The notes under the pieces are model-generated. The model searched no databases, was not told the DNA's origin, and saw only the letters and a program-made list of their open reading frames with translations. The translations under genes were made by a program, and so were the position numbers. Positions 1 through 4,024 of a stretch of 7,459 nucleotides of DNA are shown piece by piece (the stretch's first letter is position 1; each line of letters begins with the position of its first letter). Source of the DNA: Bacteroidales bacterium. Its GTDB lineage: Bacteria > Bacteroidota > Bacteroidia > Bacteroidales > UBA932. The DNA lies in NCBI GenBank assembly GCA_017383945.1, contig JAFNUQ010000207.1, positions 1 to 7,459 of the forward strand, read 5' to 3'.

Positions 1-96
1 GTCAAGCATCGCATACATAGGAATCTGAAGAACAGGCATAGGGCCTTTTCTGTCTCTTGTCATAAGAGCAAGAGCAGCAGTTACGCAGCCACCTGC
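1..96 (-). pseudogene. 5'-truncated alpha/beta-hydrolase-3 (HSL-type) esterase remnant
   Basis: Reading the minus strand from 96 down to 1 gives 32 codons that begin AGGCVTAALALMTRDR and end IPMYAMLD. This matches, in my recognition of the family, the segment just after the nucleophile elbow of HSL-type esterases (GDSAGG, then a helix with ALALxxRDRG, then a strand ending in YPMLD). The homology starts at the AGG of GDSAGG: the codons before it read C-K-F, so the Asp and the catalytic Ser are replaced. An in-frame TAA lies at 120-118. No ATG, GTG or TTG precedes the homology in this frame; the first in-frame ATG is at 63-61, past the elbow. The trmD leader starts right after it, so there is no room for the missing N-terminal half (HGGG oxyanion motif). 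I infer a deletion remnant; the gene continues beyond the window edge, so the C-terminal half may still be present. Confidence 0.6.
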
Positions 97-131
97 GAAC
101 TTACAAATATAGTAAATTTAGATAAAAAGGG

Positions 132-139
132 TAATTTTG
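132..139 (+). promoter_or_regulatory. putative trmD promoter -7 box (TAATTTTG)
   Basis: TAATTTTG fits the Bacteroidetes -7 consensus TAnnTTTG and would start transcription around 143-146, leaving a leader of about 25 nt before the trmD ATG. No TTTG is seen 19 bp upstream, so only half of the consensus is supported. Confidence 0.4.
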
Positions 140-168
140 CGGAAAGAATTTGAAACTATAACACTTTT

Positions 169-846
169 ATGAGGATAGATATAATCACAGTCGTGCCGGA
201 ATTGCTGGAAAGTCCACTCGGACATTCCATCGTCGGACGAGCTATCAAGAAGGGAGTTGTTGAGATATATGTGCACAATCTTCGCAAATACGGCATAGGA
301 CCTAGACAAAACGTAGACGATTACAATTATGGCCCCGATGCCGGCATGGTCATCAGAATCGAGCCTGTATACCAGATGATTGAAGAGCTCAAGGCAGAGC
401 GTGATTACGATGAAATAATCTATATGTCGCCGGACGGAGAGAGACTCACACAACCAATAGCCAACGAGCTTTCTCTCAAAGGCAACATCATCATCCTCTG
501 CGGTCATTACAAAGGCATAGATCACCGTATCCGAGAGCACATCATCACAAGAGAGATTTCGGTCGGAGATTATGTTGTGAGCGGCGGAGAGATTCCTGCA
601 GCCCTGCTGACCGACGCCATCGTCAGGCTCATACCCGGGGCGTTAAGCGATGAGACCTCTGCACTATCAGACTGCTTCCAAGACGAGTTGCTCTCCCCTC
701 CTATTTACACCCGTCCAGCAGAATTTAACGGATGGAAAGTACCCGAGGTACTGCTAAGCGGCAATCCTAAACTCATCCAGGCATGGCAGGACGAGCAAGC
801 TCTCGAACGCACCAAACTGCTTAGGCCTGAACTACTTAAGGACTAA
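169..846 (+). CDS. trmD: tRNA (guanine-N1-)-methyltransferase TrmD
   Basis: Cytoplasmic SAM-dependent enzyme that makes m1G37 in tRNAs with G at 36-37 (Leu, Pro, Arg families), preventing +1 frameshifting. The 225-residue product is a normal length. Family signatures are seen in order: the N-terminal [32 protein letters not shown] (50-61), the counterpart of the usual DDxxYGGGx[14 protein letters not shown] (110-121) and [14 protein letters not shown] (131-144), the trefoil-knot SAM-binding loops; RLIPGALS (153-160) and SDCF (167-170), where R153 and D168 align with the catalytic Arg154/Asp169 described for Haemophilus and E. coli TrmD; YTRP (180-183); and the C-terminal LLSGNP...LLRPELL. The ATG at 169 gives the expected MRIDI start. 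The leader has no Shine-Dalgarno sequence, as is usual in Bacteroidetes. It appears monocistronic: the usual proteobacterial partners rpsP, rimM and rplS are not beside it, which is common in this phylum. It is a core gene unrelated to the pectin genes further right. Confidence 0.97.
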   Translation: MRIDIITVVPELLESPLGHSIVGRAIKKGVVEIYVHNLRKYGIGPRQNVDDYNYGPDAGMVIRIEPVYQMIEELKAERDYDEIIYMSPDGERLTQPIANELSLKGNIIILCGHYKGIDHRIREHIITREISVGDYVVSGGEIPAALLTDAIVRLIPGALSDETSALSDCFQDELLSPPIYTRPAEFNGWKVPEVLLSGNPKLIQAWQDEQALERTKLLRPELLKD

Positions 847-867
847 ATCAGATTTCTCCAATTTTGA

Positions 868-889
868 GTTATTAAATAATTTTAATAAC
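868..889 (+). terminator. A/T-only hairpin after trmD, possible weak terminator
   Basis: GTTATTAAA (868-876) and TTTAATAAC (881-889) form a perfect 9-bp stem with a 4-nt loop (TAAT), beginning 22 bp after the trmD stop. The stem has only one G-C pair. It is followed by the A/T tract GAAAAAATTTTTC and a run of seven T at 908-914, so it might end trmD transcription, but the stem is weak and could be chance in such A/T-rich DNA. Confidence 0.3.
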
Positions 890-923
890 GAAAGAAAAAA
901 TTTTTCATTTTTTTAAGAATTTT

Positions 924-954
924 TTTGGAGATAGATAAAAAAGGCCTATATTTG
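924..954 (+). promoter_or_regulatory. strong Bacteroidetes promoter (TTTG-N19-TATATTTG)
   Basis: TTTG at 924-927 and TATATTTG at 947-954 are separated by exactly 19 bp, the full Bacteroidetes housekeeping-sigma consensus (-33 TTTG, -7 TAnnTTTG). The DNA upstream (890-926) is very rich in A and T tracts. It is the best promoter in the window, yet it faces no conventional gene: the next 700 bp downstream hold no convincing CDS. Transcription would begin near 958-962. Confidence 0.75.
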
Positions 955-964
955 CAATCAAGAA

Positions 965-1033
965 ATGGAACAACTCTACTCCGACATCTGTCGGAGACTT
1001 CTAACCAACAATAATCAACCTTCTATAAGGTAA
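965..1033 (+). CDS. possible 22-residue leader peptide
   Basis: An ATG at 965-967 opens 22 codons, starting MEQLYSDICRR and ending NNNQPSIR before TAA at 1031-1033. The start lies only about 3-7 nt after the predicted transcription start. The perfect hairpin at 979-996 lies inside the ORF, so translation would melt it. There is no run of a single amino-acid codon typical of classical attenuators, apart from three Asn codons (AAC AAT AAT). I recognise no family. It may simply be a chance ORF in an RNA gene. Confidence 0.2.
   Translation: MEQLYSDICRRLLTNNNQPSIR
979..996 (+). repeat. perfect 8-bp inverted repeat (hairpin) in the small transcript
   Basis: CTCCGACA (979-986) and TGTCGGAG (989-996) are exact reverse complements with TC between them; in RNA the realistic form is a stem of at least 6 bp (CTCCGA/TCGGAG) with a loop of up to 6 nt. 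It sits about 20 nt from the predicted 5' end. It could be a 5' stability hairpin or the anti-terminator side of an attenuator. Confidence 0.6.
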
Positions 1034-1052
1034 TACACTACTAACTAACCGT

Positions 1053-1079
1053 AAAACCTCGCTGAGATAGCGAGGTTTT
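1053..1079 (+). terminator. terminator-like hairpin, 11-bp perfect stem
   Basis: AAAACCTCGCT (1053-1063) and AGCGAGGTTTT (1069-1079) pair without mismatch around the loop GAGAT. The descending arm ends in TTTT, but the next bases are GTCG, so the U tract is only four long and termination could be partial. Because the ascending arm starts with AAAA, the same hairpin also has a T4 arm end on the minus strand and could work in both directions. It separates the small transcript from the GC-rich block. Confidence 0.6.
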
Positions 1080-1270
1080 GTCGTACGATACAGCAGCCTC
1101 GCCCCGAGCACGCCTCCTGTTGGGCGCTTCCACTCTCGTATGCACCAGCGCCCATTTTCGCACACAAGCGTCTCACACTTATCGCTCCCGTGTGCGCCAG
1201 AGTCCTTCTCTGTCCACAGTTGCCTCCTCCTTCTTATTCTTGTAGGCGCCAGCACCCACTATTTACAAGT

Positions 1271-1305
1271 GTGCTCAGTATGATTTTAGGCCACACACTG
1301 AGCAC
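1271..1305. repeat. perfect 9-bp inverted repeat
   Basis: GTGCTCAGT (1271-1279) and ACTGAGCAC (1297-1305) are exact reverse complements around 17 nt. Its GTGCTC/GAGCAC core is shared with the 1353-1391 hairpin and with CCGAGCACGC at 1104-1113, so these may be related repeat units. Confidence 0.65.
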
Positions 1306-1352
1306 GGTCGCAAAACGTATATAATTGATTGTCAGAAGATTGAAGAATCATA

Positions 1353-1391
1353 GCGTGCTCGGTGTGCGCTCTGAAATCACACCGGGCACGC
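1353..1391. repeat. 14-bp near-perfect hairpin
   Basis: GCGTGCTCGGTGTG (1353-1366) pairs with CACACCGGGCACGC (1378-1391) over 14 bp, with only one non-Watson-Crick position (a U-G pair if transcribed on the plus strand), around the 11-nt loop CGCTCTGAAAT. It is the longest hairpin in the window. It is not followed by a T run on either strand, so it is not a terminator. The arm 1353-1362 is also perfectly complementary to 1104-1113, offering an alternative long-range pairing. Confidence 0.75.
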
Positions 1392-1400
1392 TGCCGTTGG

Positions 1401-1618
1401 TTCCGTGCGAGGCCCATCCACCCTATCTCAACCCAAACTGTGGACGGTCATGCACTATTTGGGACTTGCGCTGCTCTCCTTGTGGAGCCTGTCGCTGGTG
1501 GCTAGGGCTCCCCAAGCAGACAGCCAAGTCCGCTGTAACTGCTCGCCGACTATTGCTCAGTCCGTTACGTCTATTCAGACGCTCCTGTGAGCGGAAACGG
1601 CCTCCAGCGCACACGGGA
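1401..1618. ncRNA. candidate multi-branched structured RNA, strand undecided
   Basis: Hand folding gives a closed shape. The ends pair: TTCC (1401-1404) with GGGA (1615-1618), GTGC (1405-1408) with GCAC (1609-1612), and GAGG (1409-1412) with CCTC (1601-1604), with small bulges between. Inside are CCCAAA/TTTGGG (1432-1437/1458-1463). Next is a three-way unit: GGACTTG/CAAGTCC (1462-1468/1525-1531) encloses the hairpin 1473-1488 and the stem CTGTC/GACAG (1489-1493/1519-1523). A second three-way unit follows: CCGTT/AACGG (1562-1566/1596-1600) encloses CGTCT/AGACG (1568-1572/1577-1581) and CTC/GAG (1582-1584/1589-1591). A few bases are shared by two helices, so not all form together. I find none of the conserved segments of RNase P RNA, tmRNA or SRP RNA that I would expect. 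Individual short helices can occur by chance; the nested order is what is persuasive. No energy or covariation test was possible. Confidence 0.35.
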
Positions 1619-1637
1619 TGTTCCTGACAAGCAGAAT

Positions 1638-1665
1638 AAAAAAGCCCTCGAAAACCGAGGGCTTT
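1638..1665 (-). terminator. intrinsic terminator of the SGNH-GH28 operon
   Basis: AAAGCCCTCG (1641-1650) and CGAGGGCTTT (1656-1665) form a perfect 10-bp stem with a 5-nt loop. Read on the minus strand the descending arm runs into six T (complement of A 1638-1643) and then ATT, a classical rho-independent terminator. It starts 12 bp after the GH28 stop codon. On the plus strand only TTT follows the stem, so it might also end a plus-strand transcript from the GC-rich block, less efficiently. Confidence 0.85.
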
Positions 1666-1677
1666 ATAAATCATCAA

Positions 1678-3099
1678 TTACTCCCAAACGAAGTTCTCTA
1701 CATCTTTGAGATAGATCTTTTCTCTCTCGTCTGGTTCCATGAGCTCCATTGTCACATTCTTGAAAGTAATGTTACGTGCGTGCTGCATAGAAAGACCCCA
1801 AGCTGGCTGGATACCGTGAGCAGATGGCTCAGGATAGCCGTTGTTGCGACCGAAGAAGAATGAGTTAGCTCCTTTCTGCTCGATCACATCCTGCTTGGTG
1901 AGACCACCCTTATACTGAATAGAGATATTCTTCAAGGTTACATCCTCAACCGGATTGCCAGGAAGACCTACGATAAGAAGAGCATAACGAGTGTCACAGT
2001 TTGTAACCTTAACGTTAGAAATCTTGATATCACGAGCATAAGAAGCAGGAAGTTCCTTAGGTCCTCTCATACGATCGCCCACGCGGATGTAAATAGGAGA
2101 GTTCCAGATATCATCCATAACGATATTGCTGATTCTGATATTCTCCATAGGAGCACCGTCTACAGTCTCAAGAGCGAGACCACGGCAGCGCTTGAATGTA
2201 CAGTTCTTGATTGTAATATTCTTGAAGCCACCATTACTCTCTGTACCAAACTTGATACGACCTGTAGGGCCATCTCTATCAGGAGCAGCTGTGATGTTGG
2301 TCTCATATGTGCCATAGTATACTGTACCTGGATCATATCCTGAAACGTGGCAATTCTTGATCAATACGTTTTCAGTAGCCTTAGGCCAACCAAGACCATA
2401 AGAGCTCTTGAGCACGATAGCATCGTCATTGAGAGAGTTGACTACACAGTTGGTAATCTTAACGTTTGCGCAGCAGTCGATATCAAATGCATCGCGGTTT
2501 GTGTCAGCAAGCACATTGTCAATCACGAGATTATCAACACCTGTGAGAAGTAGTGCGAAGTGGCCGCAGAGAAGGAAGCTCAAATCCTTGATAGTAACGT
2601 TTTTACAATTCTTAAGAGCGATACCTTTGTTTGCCTCGGCTACTCTACCCTGACGACCAAGACCCCTTGAGAGAGCATCTGTTCCGTCAATAGTACCCTT
2701 ACCTTCAAACTTGAGGTTCTTAAGACCGATACCCCAAATCAGAGAGTTCTTCCAGTGGCTGTGGCCGAAGTCCTGATATGCATCCCACTCATTTGGTTCT
2801 GCTACATCATAGCCCTGCTCCATGGTTGGCTTAGCTGCCTTCAATACTGCATCCTCCTCGATACGAAGAGTGATATTGTCCTTCATGCGGATTGAGTAGC
2901 TCATATAAACACCACCCTTAGGGAGAAGCACGACACCACCGCCGTCTGCAGCTGCAGCCTCGATTGCAGCATTGATTGCTGGCGAATCGATGTGCTGACC
3001 ATCACCCTTGGCACCGAAATCGCGCACATTGTAAACCTTAGCGCTCAAGCCCAAGCATGAGAGCATGAGAGCAAAAACTAAAATTTTTTTCATAAGCAT
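1678..3099 (-). CDS. secreted GH28 family glycoside hydrolase (polygalacturonase/rhamnogalacturonidase-like)
   Basis: The 473-residue product starts with a signal peptide (MLMKKILVFALMLSCLGLSA, likely cut near residue 20); the ATG of residue 3, giving MKKIL, is an equally good start. The mature part begins VYNVRDFGAKGDG, the usual N-terminus of pectin-active beta-helix proteins, followed by repeated NVTIKNC/NIxIxN coils. GH28 catalytic signatures are NRDAFDID (201-208, the N-x-D) and NDD (224-226). The GHG motif of polygalacturonases is not kept (GRI at 280-282 lies at the expected place, before FGTESNGGFKNI). RIK is replaced by RGLALETVDG (306-315), with Glu where Lys would be. GH28 rhamnogalacturonan hydrolases are known to depart from the polygalacturonase motifs, so a rhamnogalacturonan or other uronide substrate is likelier than plain homogalacturonan. 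It follows the SGNH gene by 15 bp in the same direction and ends at the terminator at 1638-1665. Substrate and exo/endo mode are inferred. Confidence 0.93.
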   Translation of the reverse strand: MLMKKILVFALMLSCLGLSAKVYNVRDFGAKGDGQHIDSPAINAAIEAAAADGGGVVLLPKGGVYMSYSIRMKDNITLRIEEDAVLKAAKPTMEQGYDVAEPNEWDAYQDFGHSHWKNSLIWGIGLKNLKFEGKGTIDGTDALSRGLGRQGRVAEANKGIALKNCKNVTIKDLSFLLCGHFALLLTGVDNLVIDNVLADTNRDAFDIDCCANVKITNCVVNSLNDDAIVLKSSYGLGWPKATENVLIKNCHVSGYDPGTVYYGTYETNITAAPDRDGPTGRIKFGTESNGGFKNITIKNCTFKRCRGLALETVDGAPMENIRISNIVMDDIWNSPIYIRVGDRMRGPKELPASYARDIKISNVKVTNCDTRYALLIVGLPGNPVEDVTLKNISIQYKGGLTKQDVIEQKGANSFFFGRNNGYPEPSAHGIQPAWGLSMQHARNITFKNVTMELMEPDEREKIYLKDVENFVWE

Positions 3100-3114
3100 T
3101 TATAATTGATTTGT

Positions 3115-3933
3115 TTATTTACTGAGCGGCTCGAAGCTTGCAGGAAGCGCAAGCATCTGATAAAGAATAGCATAGGCCATTCGCAGATGTCCCGGAGTAT
3201 TAGGATGCAGCCTGTCTGTGTCTGCCTTGCGGAAATAAGGCGCATGCTCATCCATCACAGGATAAAGTCCACTAATGCTGTTGAGATCAATCACAGGAAC
3301 AGCCCACACATTGCCGGCTTCCTTTACAGCCTGTACATAGTCATCGATAAAAAGACCGTGTTCATTGGCCCAAGCCTCATCAGGCTGAATATTTCCTTCG
3401 TTAAACTTAGCATAACCTCTATGAATAGGAGTCATGAGGATGATCTGCTTATCAGGATAATGAGACTTCAGATAACGGAGGGCGTTATTGGTGCGACCTT
3501 TAAATGTTGAATCATCAAAGATCAACTCTCTATGACGTCTTGCAACCTGAGTAGGACCATCGACGGTTGTAATCTGAGTTGTGTACTTGTACCAGTCACC
3601 CATAGGGATGCCGGCATTGTAATCGTTGGTACCTACAAACACAAAAATCGCATCAACATCCTGTCCGTGCTCCTGCTCGAGCCTCTGAGTCTGACCGATG
3701 ATCTGATGCATCTGATGACCGCTGATACCGTAGACATATGGCGTAAAGCCGAGAATATCCTTGAGGAAATTCCAATAAATATCATTGGTCTTACCGATTT
3801 GACGTTTATCCGTAATCGAGTCACCCAAGAAAGCGACCTTCTTTCCTTCCCATTGACTCTTGATAAAGTCTTGAGAGAAAGCGCTGCCCACACACAAAAC
3901 GACAGCGACGATGGTTAAAAATACTTTTTTCAC
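3115..3933 (-). CDS. secreted SGNH/GDSL-family hydrolase, probable carbohydrate acetylesterase
   Basis: The 272-residue product has a clear signal peptide (residues 1-20, MKKVFLTIVAVVLCVGSAFS, then QDF). It shows the SGNH blocks: GDSIT (37-41, nucleophile S39), ISG (70-72, oxyanion Gly), GTND (101-104, oxyanion N103) and DRLHP (240-244, catalytic D240 and H243). A full set of catalytic residues suggests an active esterase. Family members near pectinases often remove acetyl groups from rhamnogalacturonan, and the operon with a GH28 enzyme points that way, but the substrate is inferred. The start codon is GTG (3933-3931). An in-frame TAG lies two codons upstream, so an upstream ATG is excluded, and GTG AAA AAA gives the expected MKK signal-peptide start. 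It is the first gene of a two-gene operon. Confidence 0.92.
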   Translation of the reverse strand: MKKVFLTIVAVVLCVGSAFSQDFIKSQWEGKKVAFLGDSITDKRQIGKTNDIYWNFLKDILGFTPYVYGISGHQMHQIIGQTQRLEQEHGQDVDAIFVFVGTNDYNAGIPMGDWYKYTTQITTVDGPTQVARRHRELIFDDSTFKGRTNNALRYLKSHYPDKQIILMTPIHRGYAKFNEGNIQPDEAWANEHGLFIDDYVQAVKEAGNVWAVPVIDLNSISGLYPVMDEHAPYFRKADTDRLHPNTPGHLRMAYAILYQMLALPASFEPLSK

Positions 3934-3970
3934 TATCTATAGATTTGGTTTATTAATCCTAGTATATCCA

Positions 3971-3978
3971 CAAAAATA
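3971..3978 (-). promoter_or_regulatory. putative -7 box for the SGNH-GH28 operon (TATTTTTG)
   Basis: On the minus strand TATTTTTG (3978-3971) fits TAnnTTTG and would start transcription near 3966, about 33 nt before the GTG start. A second near-match, TATATTTTG with one T too many, lies at 3987-3979. No TTTG is found 19 bp upstream. The perfect palindrome ATCTATAGAT (3935-3944) lies between the predicted start site and the start codon. Confidence 0.4.
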
Positions 3979-3989
3979 CAAAATATAGT

Positions 3990-3997
3990 TAAATTTG
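3990..3997 (+). promoter_or_regulatory. putative -7 box for the GH97 gene (TAAATTTG)
   Basis: TAAATTTG fits TAnnTTTG and would place the start site near 4002-4004, about 21 nt before the GH97 ATG. No TTTG at the -33 position. It lies within 12 bp of the opposite-facing box at 3971-3978, so the two transcription units share a 91-bp divergent control region. Confidence 0.45.
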
Positions 3998-4024
3998 TAT
4001 GCTATCACATAAACTAAAATCCCA

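Larger units (their letters stand above)
960..1080 (+). ncRNA. candidate small RNA or leader transcript, about 120 nt
   Basis: The interval is bounded by a consensus promoter on the left and a perfect 11-bp hairpin ending in TTTT on the right. It contains another perfect inverted repeat (979-996), then an unstructured, pyrimidine/A-rich linker (about 1000-1050) that could pair with targets. It also contains a 22-codon ORF starting within a few nt of the predicted transcript start. Two readings fit: a free small RNA, or an attenuated leader (short peptide, hairpin, terminator) for the structured region that follows. I do not recognise it as tRNA, 4.5S, 6S, tmRNA or RNase P RNA. The boundaries are inferred from the signals only. 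Confidence 0.45.
1083..1640. other. GC-rich, hairpin-dense block with no supported protein gene
   Basis: This stretch differs from its surroundings. The DNA before it (about 850-960) is almost all A/T, whereas for example 1381-1440 has 38 G/C out of 60. Open frames exist on both strands but have no recognisable family, use codons unlike the neighbouring genes and contradict each other. Inverted repeats follow one another: 1098-1101/1105-1108 (4 bp), 1121-1128/1147-1154 (8 bp), 1159-1165/1190-1196 (7 bp), 1271-1279/1297-1305 (9 bp), 1353-1366/1378-1391 (14 bp), and the multi-branched set in 1401-1618. CCAGCGCCCA (1145-1154) recurs as CCAGCACCCA (1249-1258). No transposase, terminal inverted repeats or target duplication were found. 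It is flanked by terminator-like hairpins on both sides. I infer a structured RNA locus or a non-coding element; the transcribed strand is not decided. Confidence 0.5.

Noticed and set aside
97..168. Frameshift rather than deletion explaining the esterase remnant
   Set aside because: The 72 bp between the homology and the trmD start are A/T-rich leader sequence; the missing half of the esterase cannot fit in any frame.
1001..1255. 84-residue open frame on the minus strand, rich in Arg and Cys
   Set aside because: It runs through the perfect terminator hairpin and the small transcript region, has no recognisable family or promoter, and its composition differs from the real genes; it is better explained as an open frame by chance in GC-rich DNA.
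1083..1640. Known RNA genes (tRNA, rRNA, RNase P, tmRNA, SRP RNA, cobalamin riboswitch)
   Set aside because: I looked on both strands for their conserved segments, such as GAGGAAAGTCC and ACAGNAA for RNase P or a T-loop and CCA end, and found none. A covariance model scan would be decisive.
1083..1640. Insertion sequence, MITE or CRISPR array
   Set aside because: There are no terminal inverted repeats, flanking duplications or transposase frame, and the repeats are not regularly spaced with unique spacers.
1325..1677. Overlapping open frames on both strands (plus 1325-1627, plus 1405-1590, minus 1423-1677)
   Set aside because: They contradict each other and cross the nested inverted repeats; the minus frame also starts inside the GH28 terminator region. 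No domain is recognised and codon use is unlike the neighbours.
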